DNA from: Bacillota bacterium
GTDB lineage: Bacteria > Bacillota > Sulfobacillia > RBS10-35
DNA length: 7,799 bases
Assembly (NCBI GenBank): GCA_029960865.1
Contig: JASBVX010000058.1
Span: 1 to 7,799, forward strand
Direction: 5' to 3'
In this document: positions 1-6,084 of the stretch, piece after piece
Numbering within the stretch: position 1 is the first letter of the stretch
How the letters are laid out: each line of letters opens with the position of its first letter
Made by a program: the position numbers and the translations under genes
Notes under the pieces: model-generated
Told to the model about the DNA's origin: nothing
The model's database searches: none
What the model saw: only the letters and a program-made list of their open reading frames with translations

Positions 1-80
1 TCTACGCCTGGGCCAAGGTAGGGACGCCGGTCTCCTTGACCTATGTCAATCCCGATGTGGCGCTCAGTCTCATTCCCTGA
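1..80 (+). CDS. C-terminal end of an unidentified protein (partial)
   Basis: Reading from base 3, 25 sense codons run to a TGA at 78-80 and end in ...NPDVALSLIP. The gene starts outside the window. The peptide is balanced and non-repetitive, as expected of a real C-terminus, but it is too short for me to assign a family. Its stop lies 11 bases inside the 3' end of the opposing yunC gene, so the two genes are convergent and overlap. The alternative is chance open frame at the window edge; the sensible composition and the tight convergent packing favour a real gene. Confidence 0.5.
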   Translation, partial: YAWAKVGTPVSLTYVNPDVALSLIP

Positions 81-396
81 GGAGGCCGGCATAGCGGGCC
101 ATGCGGTAGAGGGCGTTGCGGCCGGAAAGGCCGGGGTGGATCCCCAGCGCCTGCGCAGCGAACGTGACCGACTCCAGGGGGGCTTCCAGGAGGTCCGGCA
201 GGGTACGCACCCCTACGGCGCGAGCGGCCACCACCCCGCGATCGCTGAGACGGGTGTTCAAGAGATGGACGTCCAGTGCTCCGCACATGATGTACCCATC
301 GCCGGCGCTGATGGCCAGGAGGCGGGTACGGGGGAGTTCCACCACCACGCCGACGGCCATAAAATCCCCGAGATCCAGGGGAACGATCTGCACCAT
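70..396 (-). CDS. yunC: YunC family protein (DUF1805)
   Basis: This 108-residue protein is full length for the small YunC/DUF1805 family, which is widespread in Bacillus and clostridia and has no firmly established biochemical role. Recognisable family blocks are GYIMCGALDVHLLN (residues 35-48), a central stretch with GVRTLPDLLEAPLESVTFAA (62-81), and a closing IHPGLSGRNAL (86-96). The start is ATG at 396, preceded by a good Shine-Dalgarno complement GAGGTGA (plus-strand 404-410) with 7 nt of spacing. There is no signal peptide or membrane segment, so a cytoplasmic protein is expected. It is divergent from steA across a 62-bp gap and overlaps the preceding plus-strand gene tail-to-tail by 11 bp. 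Family assignment is firm; function is not known to me. Confidence 0.88.
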   Translation of the reverse strand: MVQIVPLDLGDFMAVGVVVELPRTRLLAISAGDGYIMCGALDVHLLNTRLSDRGVVAARAVGVRTLPDLLEAPLESVTFAAQALGIHPGLSGRNALYRMARYAGLLRE

Positions 397-458
397 TGGC
401 CCATCACCTCAGCCCCATGGTATGGGGGAGGGGATATTTTGGTGAGGAGAAGGACGGC
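397..458. promoter_or_regulatory. Divergent yunC/steA intergenic region
   Basis: This 62-bp gap between the yunC start and the chosen steA start is the only place for non-coding regulation of either divergent gene. It holds both Shine-Dalgarno sequences (yunC at 404-410, steA at 444-449) and a small AT-rich island, ATATTTT (434-440), that stands out in GC-rich surroundings. I see no convincing -35/-10 pair. The AT island is too close to the steA start to be its -10, so the steA promoter may lie inside yunC. No clear operator repeat is visible. Confidence 0.3.
444..449 (+). promoter_or_regulatory. Shine-Dalgarno of steA (fixes GTG start at 459)
   Basis: GAGGAG lies 9 nt upstream of the GTG at 459-461. 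The open frame continues further upstream to a TTG at 396, but the longer version would add 21 residues of unconvincing sequence (MAHHLSPMVWGRG...) and overlap the yunC start. The position of this ribosome binding site therefore favours the shorter protein beginning V/M-KVISGRVRVGKRTKDLV. Confidence 0.7.
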
Positions 459-1589
459 GTGAAGGTCATCAGCGGGAGGGTGCGGGTGGGAAAGCGCACC
501 AAAGACCTGGTGAGAAGGCTCCACCCCGGAGAGGTGGCCGTCATCTCCCACCGGGATTTGGACCGGGTGGCGGCCCAGGCCCTGAGCCGCATCCCCGTGA
601 GGGCCGTTTTGAACGGGCAGCCTTCCGTCAGCGGCCGCTATCCTGCCTCAGGGACCGATCTTCTCCTGGAACAGGGCATTGCGGTGGTGGATGGCTTGGG
701 AGCCGATGTCCTGGATCTCCTGCGGGATGGGGAAGCCATCACCCTCGATGAGGAGGGGCGGGTTTTCCGCAAAAATCAGCTGTTGGGAAAGGGACGCTGG
801 GTCACCAAAGACCTTTTGGAGGAAGACCGGCGGCGCCATCAGGCGCGTTTTCAGGAAGAATTCACTTCCTTTTTGCAAAATACCCTGGCCTATGCCCGGG
901 ATGAAAAAGACTTCCTCTTGAGGGATATCCCTTTCCCCCCATCCCGGGTGCCCCTGGCGGGCCGGCCCTGCCTGGTGGTAGTACGGGGGCTCGATTACCG
1001 CGAAGATCTGCAGATCCTGGCCCCTTTCATCCGCTATGAGAAGCCGATTCTCCTGGCGGTGGACGGCGGGGCCGATGCCCTCCTGGAGGCCGGATACCGC
1101 CCCGATATTGTGGTGGGGGACATGGACAGCGTCAGCGATGAGGCCCTGCAAAAAACCCGCCAGATCATCGTCCACGCCTACCCCGACGGGAGGGCGCCGG
1201 GGTGGAAGAGGATCGAGGAACTGGGACTCTCGGCCGAGAAGGTGGCCATGCCCGGGACCAGCGAGGATCTGGGGCTGCTCTATGCCTACCAGATGGGAGC
1301 CAGGCTGCTGGTCCTGGTGGGGAGCCACTCCTCCTTCGTCGATTTCATGGAAAAAGACCGGCCCGGGATGGCCAGCACCCTCATCACGCGCCTGAAGGTG
1401 GGCCATCTCCTGGTGGATGCCAAAGGGGTCCACCAGCTCTATCGGGCTCCAGGGCCGGGCCGGTCCCTCTGGGTGGCGGTGGTGGTGGCGGCGCTGGTAC
1501 CCCTGGCGCTTCTGGCGGGGGCTTCGCCGCTGGCCAGGGGATTTCTCACGCCCCTTTACTTTAAGATACGCTTCTGGTTAGGCCTATGA
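459..1589 (+). CDS. steA: SteA-like cytokinetic ring protein (thiamine pyrophosphokinase-like fold, C-terminal TM)
   Basis: From the GTG start the protein has 376 residues, usual for SteA. The N-terminal half begins with KVISGRVRVGKRTKDLV. The middle carries a block resembling the catalytic region of thiamine pyrophosphokinase: VRGLDYREDL (175-184), VDGGADALLEAGYRPDIVVGD (201-221) and GDMDS (220-224), then TSEDLGLLYA (267-276). A hydrophobic segment (about 336-355) near the C-terminus should anchor it in the membrane with the TPK-like domain in the cytoplasm. In Corynebacterium and Mycobacterium, SteA (Rv1697) acts with SteB (Rv1698) at the division septum and affects peptidoglycan hydrolase control; that role is known for Actinobacteria and inferred here. 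It is the first gene of the operon and its TGA overlaps the steB ATG (ATGA). Genuine thiamine pyrophosphokinase activity is unlikely given the extra domain, the TM anchor and the steB partner. Confidence 0.9.
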   Translation: MKVISGRVRVGKRTKDLVRRLHPGEVAVISHRDLDRVAAQALSRIPVRAVLNGQPSVSGRYPASGTDLLLEQGIAVVDGLGADVLDLLRDGEAITLDEEGRVFRKNQLLGKGRWVTKDLLEEDRRRHQARFQEEFTSFLQNTLAYARDEKDFLLRDIPFPPSRVPLAGRPCLVVVRGLDYREDLQILAPFIRYEKPILLAVDGGADALLEAGYRPDIVVGDMDSVSDEALQKTRQIIVHAYPDGRAPGWKRIEELGLSAEKVAMPGTSEDLGLLYAYQMGARLLVLVGSHSSFVDFMEKDRPGMASTLITRLKVGHLLVDAKGVHQLYRAPGPGRSLWVAVVVAALVPLALLAGASPLARGFLTPLYFKIRFWLGL

Positions 1590-2443
1590 TCGACTGGAGG
1601 ACCCATGCTTTCTCCCTCGTCGCCATTTTCCTCGCCCTGGGGCTGGGGGTGGCCATCGGCATGATGCTGGATTCCAGCGCCGATGTAGCTCTCAAACAGC
1701 AGGAGGCAGCCCTCCTGGAGCTGCAACGCCGCCTGACGGCCACCCAGTCCACCCTGCGCCAGTGGGAAGGCCGCCTCCAAGGGGAACTGGAGGTGCGCCG
1801 GCAAGAGGAGGCCCAGTCCAGGGCCTTTCTGGAGGAGACCCTGGGGGATCGCCTGGCAGGCCGGCGGGTGGCGGTGGCCACCCTGGGAACGGTGCCCTGG
1901 GGTTCCGTCCTGGAGGCCCTCACCCTGGCAGGGGCCGAAAAGGGGCGCCTCCTGGCGGTGGATGGCACCTGGTATACCCGGCGGAGCGAGGCTTTTAGCC
2001 GCCTGGAGGGGGAGCCGTCACCGGCGGCCGCGGAAACCTCCTTTGCCATGGCGGCCCTGGCCGGCCAGGGCCCCGACACCTTCTTCACCTTGGCCCGGGG
2101 GCAGGAGGCCGGCATCCTCATGGCGGGAGGAGAGGCGGAAGAGGCCGACAGCCTGGTCATCCTCCTGGATCCGGCCCTTCCCTTCCCCGAGGTGAGGCAG
2201 GGACTTTCCCTCTGGCTGGATACGGCCCGCCAGGAAGGAAAGAAGGCCGTGGTGGCGGTGCCTTCAGGGGCACCCCTTTCCCTGACCCAGGCCCTCCTGG
2301 GCCTATCGGTGCCGACGGTGGCCGGGGTGGATACGCCCTTTGGCCAAGCCGCCCTCATCTGGGCGCTGGCCGGCGGGGAAGGCCATCTGGGTCCCGAGCC
2401 CCAGCCGCTTCCCCCCTGGCCTTTGGAGGAGCCCAACCCTTGA
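1586..2443 (+). CDS. steB: MctB/SteB family protein (copper transporter family, DUF3186)
   Basis: This 285-residue protein has the standard family architecture. A short cytoplasmic start DWRTH leads into one transmembrane helix (about 9-26, FSLVAIFLALGLGVAIGM). A coiled coil (about 33-90) rich in Q, E, L and R follows, then an extracytoplasmic alpha/beta domain opening at RRVAVATLG (93-101). The family's closing block is present as VAGVDTPFGQAALIWALAGG (245-264). The mycobacterial member (MctB, Rv1698) has been linked to copper homeostasis and an outer-membrane location, whereas the corynebacterial one, SteB, works with SteA in cell division. Immediate translational coupling to steA (ATGA overlap) makes the SteB role the better guess here. 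No cysteine-rich or histidine-rich metal site is seen, so the name copper transporter should not be read as a demonstrated function. Confidence 0.88.
   Translation: MIDWRTHAFSLVAIFLALGLGVAIGMMLDSSADVALKQQEAALLELQRRLTATQSTLRQWEGRLQGELEVRRQEEAQSRAFLEETLGDRLAGRRVAVATLGTVPWGSVLEALTLAGAEKGRLLAVDGTWYTRRSEAFSRLEGEPSPAAAETSFAMAALAGQGPDTFFTLARGQEAGILMAGGEAEEADSLVILLDPALPFPEVRQGLSLWLDTARQEGKKAVVAVPSGAPLSLTQALLGLSVPTVAGVDTPFGQAALIWALAGGEGHLGPEPQPLPPWPLEEPNP
2053..2072. repeat. 20-bp perfect palindrome inside steB
   Basis: The half-site GGCCCTGGCC (2053-2062) is followed immediately by its exact reverse complement GGCCAGGGCC (2063-2072), with no spacer. It lies within the steB coding sequence and encodes part of AALAGQGP. 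GC-rich coding DNA built from GGC/GCC/CTG codons produces such symmetry fairly easily, so a binding site or cruciform role is speculative. Confidence 0.35.
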
Positions 2444-3126
2444 AACCAGTGTCGGTTATCATTCCCTGCCGCAATGAAGCCGGCACCATTCAGCAGACGG
2501 TGGCGGCCGTGGCCCGCCTTCCGGGGGTGGCGGAGATCCTCGTGGTGGACGATGGTTCCCAAGATGATACGGCGCGCCTGGCAAAGGAAGCGGGGGCCCG
2601 GGTGCTGCGCCAGCCTCCCCGGGGAAAGGGGGAGGCGGTGGCTTTGGGGCTGCGCCATGCCCACCACGAGATCCTCCTCCTGGTCGATGGGGACCTGCGG
2701 GAGACGGCCGGCACCCTGGGCCCCCTTTTGGAGCCTCTGCAATCAGGGCGGGCCGACATGACCATCGGGGTCTTTCCTCCCACGGGAAAGGGCGGGGGTT
2801 TTGGGGTGGCAGTGCGATTTGCCCGCTGGGCGGTAAAAAAGCTGACGGGGCGGGAGCTGCAGGCCCCCCTTTCGGGGCAACGGGCCATCCACCGCCCCAT
2901 CCTTCCCCTTCTCCACATCGATGGCGGCTTCGCTCTGGAGATGGGCCTCAACCTGGATGCCCTGCGGGCCGGCCTGCGGGTGGAAGAAGTCCTTCTTCCC
3001 GAAAGCGCTTCCCATGCCGTCACGGGAAGAAGTCTTTGGGGCTTCTGGCACCGGGGCCGCCAGCTGGTGGCCATCGTGAGGGCGATTCTCTTCCGCTGGC
3101 AGCCCAAGAGGAGGCGATCCCACTGA
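2440..3126 (+). CDS. Family 2 (GT-A) glycosyltransferase
   Basis: The 228-residue protein has a GT-A nucleotide-sugar transferase fold. It opens with VSVIIPCRNEAGTI (4-17), continues with the nucleotide-binding VVDDGSQDDT (35-44) and GKGEAVALGLRHA (62-74), and has LLLVDGDL (79-86), where DGD occupies the position of the metal-binding DxD. A later block has PLSGQRA and the C-terminus is basic (FRWQPKRRRSH), compatible with membrane association. There is no TM helix, so it should act on the cytoplasmic face. The start is TTG at 2440, overlapping the steB TGA (TTGA); GGAGGA at 2425-2430 sits 9 nt upstream. It lies between steB and a polyprenyl-phosphate sugar-phosphate transferase, so a lipid-linked glycan is the likely product. 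Donor and acceptor cannot be read from sequence; it also resembles the dolichyl-phosphate-sugar and glucosyl-3-phosphoglycerate synthase types. Confidence 0.88.
   Translation: MKPVSVIIPCRNEAGTIQQTVAAVARLPGVAEILVVDDGSQDDTARLAKEAGARVLRQPPRGKGEAVALGLRHAHHEILLLVDGDLRETAGTLGPLLEPLQSGRADMTIGVFPPTGKGGGFGVAVRFARWAVKKLTGRELQAPLSGQRAIHRPILPLLHIDGGFALEMGLNLDALRAGLRVEEVLLPESASHAVTGRSLWGFWHRGRQLVAIVRAILFRWQPKRRRSH
3106..3114 (+). promoter_or_regulatory. Shine-Dalgarno pointing to a CTG start at 3123
   Basis: AAGAGGAGG is a near-ideal ribosome binding site at the 3' end of the GT2 gene. Eight nt downstream is CTG (3123-3125), in frame with the MraY-like protein and overlapping the GT2 stop as CTGA. The ATG at 3127-3129 is in a different frame, and the next in-frame ATG (3156) would cut away half of the first membrane helix and has only a weak G-rich stretch before it. 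Confidence 0.65.
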
Positions 3127-3890
3127 ATGCAACTTTTCTCCTTCTGGGGGTCTCCATGACCCTGGCGGGGCTTCTTTTGACCTTTGCCCTTTTTCCCCGC
3201 CTCGGCTGGACGGCCGCCAATCACCGGGGGGATCTTCTTCCTGTGGGAGCCGGCTGGACCTTTGTGGCGGCAGGCAGCCTGACCCTCTACCTGCAAGGGG
3301 CGCCCTTCCCTTACTGGGCCGGAACGGCTCTGGTGGGCCTCCTGGGCTGGGCCGACGACCGCCTGGGGGATCATGGGGTCCGGGGGGTGGGCGGCCACGT
3401 AAGGGCCTTTTTCAGGGGCCAGATCACCACGGGGATCGTGAAACTTTTGGGCGTGGGGCTTCTGGCCCTCTGGGCCGCCTACCAAGAGTACCTCCTGGCT
3501 TGGGGATTGGGGACCCTCCTTCTGGGGGTGGCCACCAATACCCTCAATGCCCTGGACCTGCGGCCGGGAAGGGCCGGGAAGGGATGGCTCCTCTTGGTTC
3601 TCGCGGCCCTTCTTTTAGGTGCCCGGGGGCCCATCGGATACCTGGCCATCCCCTTTCTCCTCTATTTCCCCTTCGACCTCCGGGGCCGCCTCATGATGGG
3701 CGACACGGGGGCCAACCCGCTGGGCTGGGTCTGGGGTCTTTATCTCCTCAGCCTTCCCCTCTGGCTCCAGGGCTTCTTTCTGGCCCTTCTCCTGGCCTTT
3801 CACCTCTGGATGGAAAAGCACTCCCTCACCCGCTGGCTGGAGGCCCACCCTTTTTGGGATTTTCTTGATCGCCTGGGCCGGCCGCGCTGA
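3123..3890 (+). CDS. MraY-like glycosyltransferase family 4 (polyprenyl-phosphate sugar-1-phosphate transferase)
   Basis: From the proposed CTG start the protein has 255 residues and is strongly hydrophobic, with about seven to nine membrane helices. Signatures of the MraY/WecA/TagO superfamily are present: HRGDLLPVGAG (34-44), GWADDRLG (75-82) with the Asp pair, a GGHVRAFFRGQITTGIVK stretch (90-107), NTLNALDLRPG (139-149) and MGDTGANPLG (192-201). Such enzymes transfer a sugar-1-phosphate from a UDP-sugar to undecaprenyl phosphate at the inner face of the membrane. It is markedly shorter than MraY or WecA (usually 320-360 residues), so it is not the essential MraY but a specialised relative. 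It is the last gene of the steA operon, coupled to GT2 by a CTGA overlap, and its last 65 bp overlap the opposing 752-residue gene. Substrate unknown. Confidence 0.85.
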   Translation: MNATFLLLGVSMTLAGLLLTFALFPRLGWTAANHRGDLLPVGAGWTFVAAGSLTLYLQGAPFPYWAGTALVGLLGWADDRLGDHGVRGVGGHVRAFFRGQITTGIVKLLGVGLLALWAAYQEYLLAWGLGTLLLGVATNTLNALDLRPGRAGKGWLLLVLAALLLGARGPIGYLAIPFLLYFPFDLRGRLMMGDTGANPLGWVWGLYLLSLPLWLQGFFLALLLAFHLWMEKHSLTRWLEAHPFWDFLDRLGRPR

Positions 3891-6084
3891 AGGCTTCGGC
3901 AGCATGGGAGAAAAAAGCCGCCGTGATGAAGGTGAGGGAGGTGGCGACGGCCACCACGCCGGAATCGTTGAGGAGCAAAAGGATGGGGATGGAGAGAAGG
4001 AAGCCGAAGGAGGGGGCCCGCAGCCAGGGATGCTCCTGCCAGTAGCGCAGGAGGGTAGCCCGGGAGACATAGAAGAGGGTCCCAACCACCCCCACAAAGA
4101 CCAAGAGGAGCCGCGTCCAGACCGTCAACTGGAGGAGGCGCCACTCCACCATGAGTTTCCCGACGGCGGTGCGGATGAGGGGCTCCAGCCCCATTTCCCG
4201 GACGCGGGTGAAAAGGAAACCCACATGGGTGCTGCCCTTCCCCAAGCGCAGGTCCAAGACGACCATGAGGGCCACCACCGCCACCAGCCCTAAGGCGCCC
4301 CAGAGGGCGTAGGACCAGCGCCAGCGGCCCTGGAGGGCATAGAGAAGGGTGGGGACAAAAATGAGGGCGGCGCTGGTGGCGCCTCCGAAGCTGGCCCCCC
4401 CTTGGGGCCAGGCCAAAAGGAGGACGGCAGACCCCATGAGAAGGCCGGAGAGGAGAAGCCCCCGTTGCCCGAAGCGGCGCAAAAGGCCGGCGCTAGCCAC
4501 CAGTAGAGCTCCCAGCCAAACCCCCAGCATTTCGTTCCCGATGCCGTAATACCGGGCGCCGGAAAGGGCCGAGTAGCCCAGGTAGGACCAGCGGGTCCAG
4601 AGACCTGCCTGGGCGGCATCCCAGGTGATGAGAAGGCTCGTGATGAGGGAAAGGGCGTAAAGGGGTCCCGAAGGTTCCCGGAACAAGATGCGGCCCAGGA
4701 TCCAGCTGATCCCCAGCAAAAGGGCCGACAGGATGAAGATGATGGCCAGGGATCCCCCTCCTTCCCGCCAGGCTGGGTAGGGGGTGAGGGGGGCCAGGAG
4801 CATGGCGGGGCCGAAGGCGGTGAGGTAGAGGAGGAGGGGCTGGAGAAAGGCCGGGAGGCGTTTCGCCAGCCCAGCAAAGAAACCGTAGAGGATCAAAAGG
4901 CCTAAATAGATGAAGATCCAGGTTTTCAAGACGGAAGGGCGCCAGCGATCCACCGCCAGGGCCCGGTCATGGAGGGTGGCGGCCGTCAGAAAACCATCCT
5001 GCTGGTCTTTCATCTCAAGGGGCCTTCCCACCATGTCGGTCTTCGGGGTTAGGCGGTAGAAAGCCAGCATCTGCACCGTGAGATCAGGGCCGGTGACAAA
5101 TCCCGGGCGCCGGGTGCTGGGGGAATAGAGAAGGCCTCCCTTCCCCTGGACGCTGCGGATGCCGACAGGCGTCAGGAAATCCCCCGCCACCCGGGGATCT
5201 TCCCTGGAAACCGGCGAGAGGATCCAGAGCTGGTCCTGGGGAGAAAGGTCCTTTTCCAAAAGGGAAAGGAGCATCCCCAGCTTCTTGAGGGCCTCCTTGC
5301 GGGCAGCGGCGGCAGCCGCCGGGGTGGCTCGAGGGCTATAGAGGCGCTGGCGCCAGAGATCCCCCATCTCCACCGCCAGGACCAAGGCATCCTTTTCCTT
5401 CAGGGTCTGCCAGGAGGAAGCGAAGGCCTCCAGATGGAAGCTGAGCCCGTAAGGAGCTTCCTCTTCTCGTTGCAGGGTGTCCAGCCCCACGTGCCCCATT
5501 CCGGCCATGCCGTGACGGTCGGAGAGAAGGAGGGGTGCCCCCCTTTCCTGGTCCATGGCGGAATCGGCGTTCCCGAAAAGATAGCGGGGAATGCCGGCTT
5601 CCTCGAGAGCGTCCCCCAGGGCCCCGGGGTAGGAGGCTCTCCCCTGGTTCATCCGCTGCACCGCAGGCATGTCGAGAAAGAGGACGGCATCGGGAGGCGG
5701 TTCGACTCCGGTTCGGCGCAGGAAGACGTCGGCCGCTCTCCCCTCCAGGGTGAGCTCGTTGGCGGCTACGCCGCTGCTGAGGCCGACCCCCAAGGCGGAG
5801 GCGCCGGCGGAGAGGGTGGCGTAGGAGGAGGCCCGGCTGCGATCAGGCCCCCGGATGTTGGCGGAGGCCCAGTAAAACCCATCCCGCCAGGAGGAAGCCT
5901 CGGGAGAGAGGATATCCTCCCAGCCCAAATCGGGGACCAGCACCAGGATCAGCTTTCCCGGGCCCTCGGACCCTTGGGCCCTCACCAAGGAAAGGAGCAT
6001 GCCGAAGAGGGGCAGGGCCACCAGAGAGACGGTCAGGAGAATCACCAGCACCCAGAGGACGATACGCTGGCCTCTCCTATTCAC
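3826..6084 (-). CDS. Large membrane protein: alkaline-phosphatase-like ectodomain plus multi-pass C-terminal domain
   Basis: This 752-residue protein starts with a membrane anchor (about 9-34). An extracytoplasmic domain (about 40-385) resembles the alkaline phosphatase/sulfatase superfamily: LVLVPDLGWEDI (47-58) supplies the usual first Asp, followed by a Ser/Thr-rich SRASSYATLSAG (83-94). RPGFVTGPDLTVQMLAFYRLTPKTDMVGRPL (326-356, given in parts: GPDLTVQML, TPKTD, GRPL) matches the superfamily's closing block. About ten TM helices follow (387-728), with polar intramembrane motifs ARYYGIGNEMLG (510-521) and LLLNDSGVVAVATS (703-716). The expected metal-ligand segment (S/T)DHG is not present; the corresponding region reads LWILSPVSRED. 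It may therefore be non-hydrolytic or use a different mechanism. The GTG start overlaps the nth stop by 8 bp. The layout recalls phosphoethanolamine-type transferases and uncharacterised actinobacterial membrane proteins. No firm function. Confidence 0.8.
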   Translation of the reverse strand: MNRRGQRIVLWVLVILLTVSLVALPLFGMLLSLVRAQGSEGPGKLILVLVPDLGWEDILSPEASSWRDGFYWASANIRGPDRSRASSYATLSAGASALGVGLSSGVAANELTLEGRAADVFLRRTGVEPPPDAVLFLDMPAVQRMNQGRASYPGALGDALEEAGIPRYLFGNADSAMDQERGAPLLLSDRHGMAGMGHVGLDTLQREEEAPYGLSFHLEAFASSWQTLKEKDALVLAVEMGDLWRQRLYSPRATPAAAAAARKEALKKLGMLLSLLEKDLSPQDQLWILSPVSREDPRVAGDFLTPVGIRSVQGKGGLLYSPSTRRPGFVTGPDLTVQMLAFYRLTPKTDMVGRPLEMKDQQDGFLTAATLHDRALAVDRWRPSVLKTWIFIYLGLLILYGFFAGLAKRLPAFLQPLLLYLTAFGPAMLLAPLTPYPAWREGGGSLAIIFILSALLLGISWILGRILFREPSGPLYALSLITSLLITWDAAQAGLWTRWSYLGYSALSGARYYGIGNEMLGVWLGALLVASAGLLRRFGQRGLLLSGLLMGSAVLLLAWPQGGASFGGATSAALIFVPTLLYALQGRWRWSYALWGALGLVAVVALMVVLDLRLGKGSTHVGFLFTRVREMGLEPLIRTAVGKLMVEWRLLQLTVWTRLLLVFVGVVGTLFYVSRATLLRYWQEHPWLRAPSFGFLLSIPILLLLNDSGVVAVATSLTFITAAFFSHAAEAFSAAGPGDQENPKKGGPPASG

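Noticed and set aside
434..440. ATATTTT as a -10 box for steA
   Set aside because: A transcription start from it would fall on the Shine-Dalgarno sequence, and no matching -35 is present.
396..458. Upstream TTG start for SteA at 396
   Set aside because: Would add 21 unlikely residues and touch the yunC start codon; GTG 459 has a good ribosome binding site at 444-449.
43..462. Plus-strand open frame of 139 codons opposite yunC
   Set aside because: Antisense to a clear YunC protein; composition is His/Gly-rich and it has no family features.
648..1433. Minus-strand open frame of 261 codons opposite steA
   Set aside because: Mirror frame of steA with His/Gln/Pro-rich sequence and no domain; the plus strand carries the recognisable SteA motifs.
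1561..2742. Minus-strand open frame of 393 codons opposite steB and GT2
   Set aside because: Low-complexity, Arg/Pro/Ser-rich translation lying exactly antisense to two genes with clear family motifs; typical of stop-poor antisense frames in GC-rich DNA.
2490..3485. Minus-strand open frame of 331 codons opposite GT2 and the MraY-like gene
   Set aside because: Composition is Arg/Pro/Gly-rich with no recognisable motif, and it is fully antisense to confidently assigned genes.
5249..5270. Imperfect inverted repeat (TCCTTTTCC / GGGAAAGGA) as a possible terminator
   Set aside because: It lies in the middle of the AlkP-like coding sequence, has a mismatch, and has no T-run after it.
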